DNA of 64,000 nucleotides. Origin: Moorella sp. Hama-1 (lineage in GTDB: Bacteria; Bacillota; DSM-521; Neomoorellales; Neomoorellaceae). The stretch is taken from NCBI RefSeq assembly GCF_023734095.1, contig NZ_AP024620.1, positions 62,001 through 126,000 of the forward strand. The letters are read 5' to 3'. The notes under the pieces were generated by a model, which saw nothing but the letters and a program-made list of their open reading frames with translations, had not been told where the DNA came from and did not search any database. Shown in pieces: positions 54,620 through 63,923 of the stretch (within the stretch, counting starts at the first letter, position 1; every line of letters begins with the position of its first letter). Position numbers and translations under genes: made by a program.

Positions 54620-56059
54620 GTCAAGGGACAATGAAAATGTCACTATAAAAACACCTTAATGGGACAGAGAAAATGTCACCCCTCTTGAGTAAGGGGCAAG
54701 GAATTATCCACAGGTAAAGGCATCGCTTTTTTGGTCTGGTTAATAGGTATCCGGCGCCAGGGATGGTCTGGGGCCGGAGTATGAGCCTTACTGGCAGGAG
54801 CCTTTTTAGGTTCTTCAGCCTTCACCGCAGGCGCCGGGGTAAACTCCTGTAATGCATAGTAATTACCGCCATACAGAGCACTCAAAGAACCATCCAGATG
54901 CGTCAGCACCTCAACAGTCGACCGTGGCTGCAAAGGAACGACAGCGCCCTTAGTATCCACCAGTTGGTAAGTGCGGCCCAGATAGGAGATAGAAGAACCG
55001 CGGGACGCCTTGCGATCCTCACGCGTCGAAAGGATTTGCTTCAACCTAGCCGGTGGCGGACAAGGGGCGTAAGCCGGTGCCGGGTCAGCAGGGGCAACGG
55101 TGAAACGCCGGTTAAACCTCTCCCTAAAGCCCGGCAGGAAGGCATTAGCCGCCTCCAGGGTAGAGATACCAGCCAGGCGGAGTTCAATCATCAGGCGGCC
55201 CTGGAGGGTGCCCCAGAGGCGCTCTATGCGCCCCTTGGCCTGTGGTGAACGGGCCTTAATATGATTAATCCCCAGCTCAGAGATGGCCCGGCCGAACTGG
55301 GTTAAAGGGGCAGTCTGGCCGGCCAGTTCCTCCTCGATCGAGAGCCTGTCCCCCTTAGGGGAAAAGAAGATAGTGTGGCGGTCAGAGTATAGGCTCCTGG
55401 GCACGCCGCAATTCTGCACCACCTGGGACAGCAGCTGCAAGTAACCGTGGAGGCACTCGTGGAGTTCAAAATGTAGCCCCTGAACCTTGCCAGTGGCATC
55501 GTCGATGGAACCGTGCAAAGCAAGCTCCGGGCCGCGATCCTCCAGCCAGGCGAAGGGACTGGCGTCGATCTGGGAAAGGAGGCCCTCCTGGGGCATGCGG
55601 TCACGCGACTTCTGGCGCTTGGGCGCCCTGTGGGTATGAGCCAGAGGAATACCAGCCTCCTTCAAAATCCGGCCCACGGTCTTAGCCGAAAGAATGGTCT
55701 CATAGAACTCCTCCAGGAGCTCAGCCACCTGCTGGCAGCTAGCATCACGAAGAGGGCCCCGGGCCAACATGACCACCTTCTTTCTAGTGTCTTTAGGCAC
55801 GGCATGCTTAGGAATCCGACCTCTGTTTTTATGAGCCAGGCCCGCAACACCTTCAGCTTTCATCCTCTCCTTCAAGCGAATGACCTGGCGTTCAGTTAAG
55901 CCCAAGACCTCGGCAGCCTGCCTGTTAGTAATTTTGCCTTCGATGGCTTTCTCAATCACAAACACCCTGCGGGACTCTTTGGCACTCAAAAAGATTTCTC
56001 CTCTCATAGTGACATTTTCTCAGTCCGCTTACAGGGTGACAATATCACAGTCCGGTGAC
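54620..56059 (-). mobile_element. Complete insertion sequence, about 1440 bp, IS1202/ISNCY-like
   Basis: Bounded by an exact 19-bp direct repeat. The terminal 24 bp of each end match imperfectly in inverted orientation, both beginning GTCA, having GGAC at positions 7-10 and ending TGTCAC. A second inner copy lies inside each end, around (C/G)GGAC(A/T)GAGAAAATGTCAC. One transposase gene fills it. Long target duplications are known for IS1202-like elements. It lies between tilS and ftsH, where hprT stands in Bacillus. Confidence 0.92.
54676..56007 (-). CDS. DDE (rve-type) transposase of the IS element
   Basis: 443 aa, uninterrupted. An N-terminal HTH (EGKITNRQAAEVLGLTERQVIRLKERM) and a linker precede the integrase-like core: first Asp in SQIDASPFAWL, second Asp in YSDRHTIFF, Glu in GRIERLWGTLQGRL. 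A C-terminal beta domain and a Pro/Ala/Lys-rich tail follow. The intact frame and near-perfect target duplication suggest recent insertion and possible activity. The first ATG lies about 50 bp inside the right end. Confidence 0.93.
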   Translation of the reverse strand: MRGEIFLSAKESRRVFVIEKAIEGKITNRQAAEVLGLTERQVIRLKERMKAEGVAGLAHKNRGRIPKHAVPKDTRKKVVMLARGPLRDASCQQVAELLEEFYETILSAKTVGRILKEAGIPLAHTHRAPKRQKSRDRMPQEGLLSQIDASPFAWLEDRGPELALHGSIDDATGKVQGLHFELHECLHGYLQLLSQVVQNCGVPRSLYSDRHTIFFSPKGDRLSIEEELAGQTAPLTQFGRAISELGINHIKARSPQAKGRIERLWGTLQGRLMIELRLAGISTLEAANAFLPGFRERFNRRFTVAPADPAPAYAPCPPPARLKQILSTREDRKASRGSSISYLGRTYQLVDTKGAVVPLQPRSTVEVLTHLDGSLSALYGGNYYALQEFTPAPAVKAEEPKKAPASKAHTPAPDHPWRRIPINQTKKAMPLPVDNSLPLTQEG

Positions 56060-56078
56060 AGATGCCTGACTGGTGAAT
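56060..56078 (+). repeat. Target-site duplication, right copy
   Basis: AGATGCCTGACTGGTGAAT, the second copy; its last T is also the first base of the ftsH -35 box. Confidence 0.95.
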
Positions 56079-56106
56079 TGCAATCAGATTTTCCCTGTGC
56101 TACAAT
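56078..56106 (+). promoter_or_regulatory. Sigma-A type promoter of ftsH
   Basis: TTGCAA (56078-56083), 17-bp spacer, TACAAT (56101-56106). It begins at the edge of the IS target duplication, so the insertion removed everything upstream of the core promoter. Confidence 0.65.
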
Positions 56107-56151
56107 ATATACCTATAAGATGAAGGGGCGGGGCAAGAGGAGGGTAACCCT

Positions 56152-58092
56152 TTGAACCGAATTTTTAAGAACCTGGCTATCTATCTGCTCATAGTATTAC
56201 TGGCAGTTTCCGTAATCCGGTTATCAACACCGCCGGAAAAGCCAGTCGAGGAATGGGATCTCACCCGTTTCTACCAGGCGATTGATCAGGACCAGGTTCG
56301 GGAAGTTACGTTAACACCTCAAGATAATATTATTAAAGTTGACGGGGTCTTAAAGAATAACGCCAAGTTTACGGTCAATGCCCCATCTTCAACCCCGCTG
56401 ACGGATAAATTAATCAGTAAGGGTGTTGTTACCAAAACCCAGCCATCGCCGCAACCGCCCTGGTGGACCAGCCTGCTGGGCAGTCTTTTGCCTATCCTCT
56501 TGCTGGTCGGGCTGGTCTTCTTTATGATGCAGCAGACCCAGGGGGGTGGTTCCTGGGTAATGCAGTTTGGCAAGAGCCGGGCCCGCTTGCATACCGACGA
56601 AAAACGCAAGGTTACCTTCGCAGACGTGGCCGGGGCCGATGAGGTCAAGGAAGAACTGGAGGAAGTCGTCGAATTTCTAAAAAACCCGCGCAAATTTAAT
56701 GAGCTGGGGGCCAGGATCCCCAAAGGTGTCCTGCTCTTTGGCCCGCCCGGTACGGGTAAGACCCTGCTGGCCCGGGCTGTGGCCGGGGAAGCCGGGGTGC
56801 CCTTTTTCAGCATCAGCGGTTCGGACTTTGTGGAGATGTTTGTCGGTGTCGGCGCCTCCCGGGTGCGGGATCTCTTTGAACAGGCCAAGAAAAACTCCCC
56901 CTGTATTGTCTTTATCGATGAGATCGACGCCGTCGGTCGCCAGCGGGGCGCCGGCCTGGGCGGCGGCCATGATGAGCGGGAACAGACCTTAAACCAGCTG
57001 CTGGTGGAGATGGATGGTTTTAATGCCAATGAAGGTATTATTATCATCGCCGCCACCAACCGGCCCGACATCCTGGATCCGGCCCTGCTGCGTCCGGGCC
57101 GCTTTGATCGCCAGATAGTAGTGGATATACCCGATGTGAACGGCCGCAAGGATATCCTCAAGGTTCACGTCCGTGGTAAGCCCCTGGATAACGCTGTTGA
57201 TCTCGATGTCCTCGCCCGCCGCACCCCGGGCTTTACCGGTGCCGACCTGGCCAACCTGGTCAACGAGGCGGCCCTGCTGGCCGCCCGGCGGGGCAAGCAT
57301 AAGATCAGTATGGAAGAAATGGAGGATTCCATCGAACGGGTTATCGCCGGGCCGGAAAAGAAGTCCCGGGTCATTAGCGATTACGAGAAGCGTTTGGTGG
57401 CCTTCCATGAGGCCGGCCATGCCCTCCTGGGTCATTACCTGCCCCATACCGACCCCCTGCACAAGGTATCCATTATCCCCCGGGGCCGGGCTGGTGGTTA
57501 TACCCTGTTGCTGCCCAAGGAAGATCGCCGCTATATGACCAAGTCCCAGATTATCGACCAGGTGATTATGCTCCTGGGCGGCCGGGTGGCCGAGGCCCTG
57601 GTTTTAAAAGAGATTAGCACCGGCGCCCAGAACGACCTGGAACGGGCCACTGAACTGGTCCGCAAGATGATCACCGAGTTTGGCATGTCGGAGGAACTGG
57701 GCCCCCTTACCTTTGGCCGCAAGCAGGAAACCATTTTCCTGGGCCGGGATATCGCCCGGGATCGCAATTATAGCGAGGCCGTTGCTTTTTCCATTGATAA
57801 AGAGGCCCGGCGCATTATCGATGACTGCTACAACCGGGCTAAAGACTTGCTGCAGAAGCACCTGGCCGAACTGCACCTGGTGGCCAGGGCTCTGATGGAG
57901 AAGGAAACCCTGGAGGCCGAAGAGTTTACGTCTATTATTGAGGCCTATGACCGGGAACACAACGTCCCGGCCGGTAATACCCCGGAAGCCACCGAACCGG
58001 CTGCCACTGGCGGCCAGGACACGGGGAAGGGGAGTCTCGGGAATCCCCTCATTAAGTTAACCTATTTGCAGGGTTTGAAAGGAGTATGGTAG
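56152..58092 (+). CDS. ftsH: ATP-dependent zinc metalloprotease FtsH
   Basis: 646 aa. Two membrane helices ([35 protein letters not shown]) flank an outer domain. The AAA module starts [26 protein letters not shown], Walker A GPPGTGKT (about 197), Walker [25 protein letters not shown]. The peptidase has the zinc motif HEAGH (about 420) and [10 protein letters not shown]. It degrades membrane and regulatory proteins. TTG 56152 follows GAGGAGGGTAACCC. ndk begins right after the stop. Confidence 0.97.
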   Translation: MNRIFKNLAIYLLIVLLAVSVIRLSTPPEKPVEEWDLTRFYQAIDQDQVREVTLTPQDNIIKVDGVLKNNAKFTVNAPSSTPLTDKLISKGVVTKTQPSPQPPWWTSLLGSLLPILLLVGLVFFMMQQTQGGGSWVMQFGKSRARLHTDEKRKVTFADVAGADEVKEELEEVVEFLKNPRKFNELGARIPKGVLLFGPPGTGKTLLARAVAGEAGVPFFSISGSDFVEMFVGVGASRVRDLFEQAKKNSPCIVFIDEIDAVGRQRGAGLGGGHDEREQTLNQLLVEMDGFNANEGIIIIAATNRPDILDPALLRPGRFDRQIVVDIPDVNGRKDILKVHVRGKPLDNAVDLDVLARRTPGFTGADLANLVNEAALLAARRGKHKISMEEMEDSIERVIAGPEKKSRVISDYEKRLVAFHEAGHALLGHYLPHTDPLHKVSIIPRGRAGGYTLLLPKEDRRYMTKSQIIDQVIMLLGGRVAEALVLKEISTGAQNDLERATELVRKMITEFGMSEELGPLTFGRKQETIFLGRDIARDRNYSEAVAFSIDKEARRIIDDCYNRAKDLLQKHLAELHLVARALMEKETLEAEEFTSIIEAYDREHNVPAGNTPEATEPAATGGQDTGKGSLGNPLIKLTYLQGLKGVW

Positions 58093-58512
58093 TTGGCTCT
58101 GGAGCGCACCTTCAGCATGATTAAGCCGGAAGGGGTCCAGCGGGGTCTAGTGGGGACCATCCTGGCCCGCCTGGAACGCAAGGGTTACCGGATTGTGGCT
58201 TTAAAGATGCTGCGGCTGACCCCGGAACTGGCAGCCAGGCACTATGCCGAGCACCAGGGTAAACCCTTTTACCAGGATCTCATTAACCACATCACCTCCG
58301 GTCCGGTAGTAGCCATGGTCCTGGAAGGGCCCGGGGTAATAACCGGCCTGCGGCAGATGATGGGGGCTACCAATCCCCAGCAGGCCCTGCCGGGTACCAT
58401 CAGAGGTGATTTTGCCCTGGAAATGAGTTACAATGTCATCCATGGCGCCGATTCTCCGGCCAGTGCCCAGCGGGAAATTGCCCTTTACTTTACCCCGGCA
58501 GAACTGGGGTAG
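58093..58512 (+). CDS. ndk: Nucleoside diphosphate kinase
   Basis: 139 aa, normal size. [65 protein letters not shown] and the catalytic His in [21 protein letters not shown] are all present. It balances NTP pools by phosphate transfer. TTG 58093 directly follows the ftsH stop, with AAAGGAGTATGGTAG as ribosome-binding site, so the pair is one transcript ended by a terminator. Confidence 0.96.
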   Translation: MALERTFSMIKPEGVQRGLVGTILARLERKGYRIVALKMLRLTPELAARHYAEHQGKPFYQDLINHITSGPVVAMVLEGPGVITGLRQMMGATNPQQALPGTIRGDFALEMSYNVIHGADSPASAQREIALYFTPAELG

Positions 58513-58518
58513 GGTTCT

Positions 58519-58542
58519 GGCCGGGAAACCGGCCCTTTTCTT
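58519..58542 (+). terminator. Terminator of ftsH-ndk
   Basis: GGCCGG (58519-58524), GAAA tetraloop, CCGGCC (58529-58534), then CTTTTCTT. Confidence 0.8.
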
Positions 58543-58575
58543 ATGGAAGGCAGATATTTTTACTAGCCGGAGGCG

Positions 58576-59097
58576 ATGAAGGTTGCGATGAAAACCCGGG
58601 AACGGCGGCAAAGAATCCTCGAGCTTTTAGATAACAACCTTCCCCACAAAGGGACGGATCTGGCCGCCACCCTGGGGGTCAGCCGCCAGGTGATCGTTCA
58701 AGATATTGCCGTTCTGCGGGCTGCCGGGGTTAATATCCTGGCCACGCCCCAGGGCTATCTCCTTCCCGCCCAGGAGGAAACCTGCCGGCGGACCTTCCCT
58801 TGCCGCCATGACCTGGCCGGTTTGGAGGAAGAGCTCCTTTTAATAGTGGATTATGGCGGCAAGGTTATTGACGTCATCGTTGAACATCCCCTTTATGGTG
58901 AAATCCGGGGCTACTTGATGCTCTCCTCCCGCTATGATGTCCAGAAGTTTGTCACCAACCTGGCTGGTAGTGGCGCCCGCCCCCTTTATACCCTCACCGG
59001 TAAAGGGGTTCACCTGCATACAGTTGAAGCTGCCGGGGAAGACATACTGGATATCATTGAGGAGAAGCTCTCCCGGGCGGGGTTCCTTTTAAAATGA
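58576..59097 (+). CDS. niaR: NiaR-type transcriptional repressor (3H domain)
   Basis: 173 aa (or 169 from ATG 58588). The N-terminal HTH is RRQRILELLDNNLPHKGTDLAATLGVSRQVIVQDIAVLRAAGVNILATPQGYLL. The 3H domain has its histidines in CRHDLAGLEEELLLIVD, VIVEHPLYGEIRGYL and GKGVHLHTVE. NiaR binds nicotinate and represses NAD synthesis and niacin uptake genes. No nad gene is adjacent, so its targets lie elsewhere. GGAGGCG precedes ATG 58576 very closely; GAAGG precedes ATG 58588. Confidence 0.88.
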   Translation: MKVAMKTRERRQRILELLDNNLPHKGTDLAATLGVSRQVIVQDIAVLRAAGVNILATPQGYLLPAQEETCRRTFPCRHDLAGLEEELLLIVDYGGKVIDVIVEHPLYGEIRGYLMLSSRYDVQKFVTNLAGSGARPLYTLTGKGVHLHTVEAAGEDILDIIEEKLSRAGFLLK

Positions 59098-59244
59098 AAG
59101 GAACCGGAGACCTTTACTAGTAGTCGCCAGGGGGGCAAGGAGGGGCTTCCTCCTGCCGTTTTTATCCTTCTGCCGGTGCTGCGCCAGAGGCATGGGGTCT
59201 TGATCATGCTTCGCGAGTTTTAAGTTAGGGGAGGGGTGAATTCT

Positions 59245-59610
59245 GTGCCAGGCTTCCTGGAGTATACCCTTTACCTCAGTAGCGATGATGTGCGGGTAGC
59301 CCACCACCTGGCCAGGGTAGTAAAACAGAGGGGGGGTCAGGCCGTTAACGCTTGCGGCCAGGAATCCGGCAGGGGAGCGGCCGTGGTGGTCCAGCTCAGC
59401 GACTGGCAGGAGTTCCCCTTGATCCGGGTCCTGGAGACTGTCCAGGCCGCCGCTAGGCCCCTGAACGTCCGGGTAAAAGGGGCTACCCTGGGCCCCACTC
59501 CGGTGGCAGCCATCCTGGCGGTAGCCCAACACGCCCTCCTGCTGGAGCACCCTCCGGTAATTATGGGCGAGCCAGCTACAGAGGCGAACCCTGCATCCTG
59601 TGAACTATAA
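59245..59610 (+). CDS. Hypothetical protein upstream of fhs
   Basis: 121 aa from GTG 59245, preceded by AGGGGAGGGGTGA. It begins VPGFLEYTLYLSSDDVRVAHHLARVVKQRGGQAVNA in pieces; mixed alpha/beta composition, no signal peptide and no membrane segment. Four cysteine-poor blocks give no motif I recognise. Codon use is like its neighbours and the ribosome-binding site is strong, so it is probably a real gene. A promoter for fhs lies beyond its end. Confidence 0.55.
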   Translation: MPGFLEYTLYLSSDDVRVAHHLARVVKQRGGQAVNACGQESGRGAAVVVQLSDWQEFPLIRVLETVQAAARPLNVRVKGATLGPTPVAAILAVAQHALLLEHPPVIMGEPATEANPASCEL

Positions 59611-59685
59611 AAATAGGGACCTGGTAGTAGCGGCAGGTTTAATTATTTGCTTTCTCCGGGGGAGGGACAAGGCAAAAATTGTTGT

Positions 59686-59713
59686 TTGTCTTTTGCGATT
59701 AATAGTATATAAT
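59686..59713 (+). promoter_or_regulatory. Candidate promoter of fhs
   Basis: TTGTCT (59686-59691), 16-bp spacer, perfect TATAAT (59708-59713). It would give a leader of about 155 nt. The leader holds small hairpins (ATTGTG 59803-59808 with CACAAT 59817-59822; GGAAATG with CATTTTTCC just before the ribosome-binding site). Confidence 0.6.
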
Positions 59714-59873
59714 AGTGGATGGTCGCTGGTACGCCCGTTGGGCCATAAAGAAACATAAAATTTACTATTCAATCTACAAAAGTGGCAGCAGGAAAAATGA
59801 ACATTGTGTAGAACTTCACAATAAGAGAGGAAATGCTGGATGTCCATTTTTCCGTAAGAGAGGAGTGTTTACA

Positions 59874-61553
59874 TTGTCCAAGGTACCCAGTGATATCGAG
59901 ATCGCCCAGGCAGCCAGGATGAAACCCGTTATGGAACTGGCCCAGGCCCTGGGGCTGGAAGAGGACGAGGTCGAGCTTTATGGTAAATATAAAGCCAAGA
60001 TCTCCCTGGATGTTTATCGTCGCCTCAAGGACAGGCCCGATGGAAAACTTGTCCTGGTGACCGCCATTACCCCCACCCCGGCAGGCGAGGGCAAGACAAC
60101 CACCAGCGTCGGCCTGACTGATGCCCTGGCCCGCCTGGGTAAAAAAGTCATGGTTTGCCTGCGTGAACCCTCTCTGGGACCCAGCTTTGGTATTAAGGGT
60201 GGTGCTGCCGGCGGCGGCTATGCCCAGGTGGTCCCCATGGAGGATATCAACCTGCATTTTACCGGCGACATCCACGCCGTTACCTATGCCCACAACTTGT
60301 TAGCGGCTATGCTAGATAACCACTTGCAGCAGGGCAATGCCCTGAATATCGATCCCCGGACCGTTACCTGGCGGCGGGTCATTGACCTCAATGACCGGGC
60401 CCTGCGGAACATCGTCCTCGGCCTGGGGGGCAAAGCCAACGGCGTTCCCCGGGAGAGCGGTTTTGACATCTCCGTTGCCTCAGAGGTTATGGCCTGTCTA
60501 TGTCTGGCCAGCGACTTAATGGATCTTAAGGAACGCTTCAGCCGCATAGTTGTCGGCTATACCTATGACGGCAAACCGGTTACTGCCGGGGACCTGGAGG
60601 CCCAGGGTTCCATGGCCCTGCTCATGAAGGACGCCATTAAACCCAACCTGGTCCAGACCCTGGAGAATACGCCGGCCTTTATCCATGGCGGCCCCTTCGC
60701 CAATATTGCCCATGGCTGCAACAGCATCACCGCCACCAAGACGGCCCTGAAACTGGCGGATTACGTGATCACTGAGGCCGGCTTCGGTGCCGATCTGGGA
60801 GCGGAGAAGTTCTATGATATTAAATGCCGTTACGCTGGCTTAAAGCCCGACGCTACCGTCATTGTTGCCACCGTCCGCGCCCTCAAGATGCACGGCGGTG
60901 TACCCAAAGCCGAACTGGCCACGGAAAACCTGGAGGCCCTGCGGGAGGGTTTTGCCAACCTGGAGAAACATATCGAAAACATCGGCAAGTTTGGCGTGCC
61001 GGCAGTAGTAGCCATCAACGCCTTCCCCACTGACACCGAGGCCGAGTTAAAGCTCCTCTATGAGCTCTGCGCCAAAGCCGGCGCCGAGGTCGCCCTCTCA
61101 GAGGTCTGGGCCAAGGGTGGTGCCGGCGGCCTGGAACTGGCCCGTAAGGTTTTGCAGACCCTGGAGACTAAACCCTCGAACTTCCACGTCCTCTATAACC
61201 TCGATTTGAGTATTAAAGACAAGATTGCCCGGGTCGCCACCGAGATCTACGGGGCCGATGGGGTCAACTATACGGCTGAAGCCGATAAAGCTATTGAGCG
61301 CTATGAAGCCCTGGGTTACGGCAACCTGCCGGTAGTCATGGCCAAAACCCAGTATTCCTTCTCTGACGATATGACCAAACTGGGGCGGCCGCGTAACTTC
61401 ACCATTACCGTCCGGGAGGTCCGCCTCTCAGCCGGGGCTGGTTTTATCGTCCCCATTACCGGGGCGATTATGACCATGCCCGGCCTGCCCAAACGGCCTG
61501 CAGCTTGCAATATCGACATCGACGCCGACGGCGTCATCACCGGCCTGTTCTAG
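59874..61553 (+). CDS. fhs: Formate-tetrahydrofolate ligase
   Basis: 559 aa from TTG 59874, with GAGAGGAGTGTTTACA upstream; 559 aa equals the Moorella thermoacetica enzyme length as I recall it. The ATP loop is [20 protein letters not shown] (about 64-83). [22 protein letters not shown] and [21 protein letters not shown] are highly conserved. It activates formate with ATP to 10-formyl-THF, the first folate step of the methyl branch of the Wood-Ljungdahl pathway. A few residues differ from the M. thermoacetica sequence I remember, suggesting a related species or strain. It is monocistronic with its own terminator. Confidence 0.98.
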   Translation: MSKVPSDIEIAQAARMKPVMELAQALGLEEDEVELYGKYKAKISLDVYRRLKDRPDGKLVLVTAITPTPAGEGKTTTSVGLTDALARLGKKVMVCLREPSLGPSFGIKGGAAGGGYAQVVPMEDINLHFTGDIHAVTYAHNLLAAMLDNHLQQGNALNIDPRTVTWRRVIDLNDRALRNIVLGLGGKANGVPRESGFDISVASEVMACLCLASDLMDLKERFSRIVVGYTYDGKPVTAGDLEAQGSMALLMKDAIKPNLVQTLENTPAFIHGGPFANIAHGCNSITATKTALKLADYVITEAGFGADLGAEKFYDIKCRYAGLKPDATVIVATVRALKMHGGVPKAELATENLEALREGFANLEKHIENIGKFGVPAVVAINAFPTDTEAELKLLYELCAKAGAEVALSEVWAKGGAGGLELARKVLQTLETKPSNFHVLYNLDLSIKDKIARVATEIYGADGVNYTAEADKAIERYEALGYGNLPVVMAKTQYSFSDDMTKLGRPRNFTITVREVRLSAGAGFIVPITGAIMTMPGLPKRPAACNIDIDADGVITGLF

Positions 61554-61580
61554 ACAAAGCCAGGCTGGCAATAAACTCCC

Positions 61581-61610
61581 AAAACCCCACTCCCTGGCGA
61601 GTGGGGTTTT
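61581..61610 (+). terminator. Terminator of fhs
   Basis: AAAACCCCACTC (61581-61592) pairs with GAGTGGGGTTTT (61599-61610), loop 6 nt, with a fifth T following. Confidence 0.9.
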
Positions 61611-61653
61611 TGCTGTGTCGCCGGCAGTGGTATAATGGGGGCTGGAGCCCCTC

Positions 61654-62003
61654 ATGAGGGCTGACGCCCCCGCCAGCGAACAATGAAAATGTAGGTTGAG
61701 GCAAGGGCTGGCTGGTACAGGCGGAAGGCGACTTGGTTCGAGGCGTACAGCAAACTCAGCGAAGCCGAAGCGAGGCGGCGGTGAACGGGATGGGGATCGT
61801 AACGTAAGTTGAGGAACGAAGAGTTCCGCTCCCCGCTGCGGTTATCAAAGAGATAAAGTCATGCCACCCCCGCCGCCGAGGAAGGCTGAGCGCCAAGTTT
61901 GCTCGCCGAGAACCACGGAGCCTGGAGACCTGTACCAGCCAGCCCCGCAGCTGTTACTGTAAGTTGCAACCATTTTTGGTAGAAGTCTATTTTCGGAGGA
62001 GGT
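61654..62003 (+). repeat. Type B intergenic repeat, copy B1 (full palindrome)
   Basis: Head GGAGCCCCTCATGAGGGC, then outer arms GGGCTGGCTGGTACAGG (61705-61721) and its exact complement (61929-61945). Inner arms also correspond: GGTTC-GAGGCG-TACA-GCAAACT on the left, AGTTTGC-TCGCCGAGAACC on the right. The tail GTTGCAACCATTTTTGG...TATTTTCGGAGGAGG supplies the folP ribosome-binding site. A TATAAT at 61631-61636 with a poor -35 may transcribe it. The gap 61554-62010 holds no gene. Confidence 0.9.
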
Positions 62004-62010
62004 ACGTAAC

Positions 62011-63204
62011 ATGTCCTGGCAGGACCAGATCGAAATAATCAACATTACCGATACGGCGACAGCCGCCCGGCTCATGGGCGAAGTGGGGGCTGATAGCGCC
62101 GGGATTGAACTCATGCTGCCCAAAGCCCGTCATTATTGCCTGAAACTAAAGGATGTGCCGGCCCGGGCCGCCAATATTCTCAAACAAGAACTCCTGGCCC
62201 GGGGCGGCGAGGCCGCCATGGCCGCCGGGGTAGCTGGCTGGTCAGTAGATAGGACGGATATCCTGATTTTTGCCTCCCGGCGGCAGCTGGAACTCCTGCT
62301 GGCCAAGCTGCCCCGCCAGGGTTTCGGCCTGGATAAACTAGCGGACGGTATCAGGGAGGCCCTGGACAACTGGGAGGAGCAGGGCTACCGGCAGATAGCC
62401 TGCCCGCGGGGGCCCCTGAGCCTGGGACAGCGCACCCTGGTCATGGGGATAGTCAACGTCACCCCGGATTCCTTTTCCGACGGCGGCCATTTCTATGACC
62501 CCGGCGCTGCTGTAGAACACGCCCACCGGCTGATCGCGGAAGGAGCCGATATAATCGACGTCGGCGGCGAGTCTACCCGTCCCGGTCATGAGCCGGTAGA
62601 CACGGCCGAGGAATGGCGCCGCCTGGAACCGGTACTGCGGCGCTTGATCAAGGAAATCAAAGTACCCATCTCGGTTGATACCTACAAAGCTATTACTGCC
62701 CGCCGGGCCCTGGAGATGGGGGTCGATATCATCAATGATATCTGGGGTTTCCAGGCTGACCCGGAAATGGCCCGGGTTTGCGGGCAATACCAGGTGGCAG
62801 TTATTCTCATGCATAATCATGACGGGACCCAATACCGGGATTTAATGTTCGACATCCTCAACTTCCTACGGACCAGCATTAAGCTGGCTGAGGACAACGG
62901 CGTCCCGGCGGAAAAGATTATTATCGATCCGGGCATTGGTTTTGGTAAGGACCTGGCCCAGAATCTCGAGGTAATGGCCCGCCTGGGCGAATTTAAGGTC
63001 CTGGGTAAGCCGTTATTGCTGGGAACCTCCCGCAAATCCATAATTGGCAAAACCCTGGATTTACCCGTCGACCAGCGCCTGGAGGGAACTGCCGCCACCG
63101 TTGCCCTGGGAATCGCCTGCGGGGCAGATATCGTCCGCGTTCACGACGTGCAGGCCATGGTGCGGGTCGCCCGGATGACGGATGCCATAGTGCGTCGATC
63201 TTAA
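62011..63204 (+). CDS. folP: Dihydropteroate synthase, long form
   Basis: 397 aa, against about 270-280 for ordinary FolP. The C-terminal TIM barrel is complete: VMGIVNVTPDSFSDGGHFYDPGAAVEHA (about 144-171), ADIIDVGGESTRPGHEPV, VPISVDTYKA, INDIWGFQADPEMARV, IIIDPGIGFGKDLAQNLEVM, LLGTSRKSIIG and RVHDVQAM. The first about 130 residues are an extra domain I do not recognise (starts MSWQDQIEIINITDTATAARLMGEVGADSAG in pieces). It makes dihydropteroate, needed for the large folate demand of acetogenesis. ATG 62011 uses the site at the end of repeat B1. Confidence 0.92.
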   Translation: MSWQDQIEIINITDTATAARLMGEVGADSAGIELMLPKARHYCLKLKDVPARAANILKQELLARGGEAAMAAGVAGWSVDRTDILIFASRRQLELLLAKLPRQGFGLDKLADGIREALDNWEEQGYRQIACPRGPLSLGQRTLVMGIVNVTPDSFSDGGHFYDPGAAVEHAHRLIAEGADIIDVGGESTRPGHEPVDTAEEWRRLEPVLRRLIKEIKVPISVDTYKAITARRALEMGVDIINDIWGFQADPEMARVCGQYQVAVILMHNHDGTQYRDLMFDILNFLRTSIKLAEDNGVPAEKIIIDPGIGFGKDLAQNLEVMARLGEFKVLGKPLLLGTSRKSIIGKTLDLPVDQRLEGTAATVALGIACGADIVRVHDVQAMVRVARMTDAIVRRS

Positions 63205-63291
63205 CAGAAATTTTACCGGGGCCATATTGTCGCCGGGAAGGCAAATAAGGTACAATGGGAGTGAATTTTAACTGGAGGGAGAGGCCGGGGC

Positions 63292-63816
63292 GTGGACGTC
63301 AGGCGCTGGGTACGGAACGGGGATTATTGCCTTTTTTATTACATTAATAAGCGGTTGCAGTGTGCTTTTCTGGACCGGGTAATGCCCCTGTTTACCCTGC
63401 TGGGGAGCGCGACCTTCGCCCTGCTCCTGGCCCTGGCTCCGGCCATGCTGGGCCGGGAACAGACCCGGGTGGCAGGCTGGCAGGCCTTATTTGCCCTTTC
63501 GGGGAGTCATCTGATGGTCCGATTCCTTAAGGCCTGGGTGGGCCGCTGCCGCCCTTACCTGGCCCTGCCGGGGACCCGTTACCTGGACCGGCCCTGGCAG
63601 GATTACTCCTTCCCTTCGGGGCATACTGCGGCCAGCTTTTCCCTGGCCATCGTCTTCGCCCTCAATTTCCCCTACCTCACCTGGCCCCTGGTGACCGTCG
63701 CCGGTATAACGGGTATCAGCCGGATGTATGTTGGTATGCATTACCCGACGGACGTCCTTGGCGGTGCAACTATGGGCGCCTTTGTCGCCTTTTTAATTCA
63801 CTCCTGGCCCTGGTAA
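63292..63816 (+). CDS. PAP2-family membrane phosphatase
   Basis: 174 aa with about five membrane helices. The three phosphatase motifs are present: KAWVGRCRPY (KxxxxxxRP), SFPSGHTAASFSLA (PSGH, catalytic His) and SRMYVGMHYPTDVLGG (SRxxxxxHxxxD). Likely substrates are undecaprenyl pyrophosphate or phosphatidic acid/PGP. GTG 63292 follows GGAGGGAGAGGCCGGGGC. Confidence 0.92.
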   Translation: MDVRRWVRNGDYCLFYYINKRLQCAFLDRVMPLFTLLGSATFALLLALAPAMLGREQTRVAGWQALFALSGSHLMVRFLKAWVGRCRPYLALPGTRYLDRPWQDYSFPSGHTAASFSLAIVFALNFPYLTWPLVTVAGITGISRMYVGMHYPTDVLGGATMGAFVAFLIHSWPW

Positions 63817-63870
63817 TTAACTTAAGCTTAACAAACTTCTAATCAGGACTTAACAAGGGCGGCTTATAAT
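63817..63870 (+). promoter_or_regulatory. Pho-box-like repeat array with -10 box
   Basis: TTAACT (63817), TTAACA (63828), CTAATC (63839, degenerate) and TTAACA (63850) are spaced exactly 11 bp apart, as in the PhoP box of Bacillus. TATAAT (63865-63870) lies 9 bp after the last one and no -35 box is seen, the arrangement of PhoP-activated promoters. Confidence 0.6.
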
Positions 63871-63923
63871 TTATAAGGGATTCATAGTCGAATTTTGTCC
63901 GAGGATAGGGAGTGGGACTACCG

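Noticed and set aside
59715-59873. A 53-residue N-terminal extension of formate-tetrahydrofolate ligase
   Set aside because: The 559-aa start at TTG 59874 has a good ribosome-binding site and family length; the extension lacks one, and its start overlaps the promoter region.
59713-59873. A tetrahydrofolate riboswitch in the fhs leader
   Set aside because: The leader does not show the conserved THF-riboswitch core that I can recall; only simple hairpins are visible.
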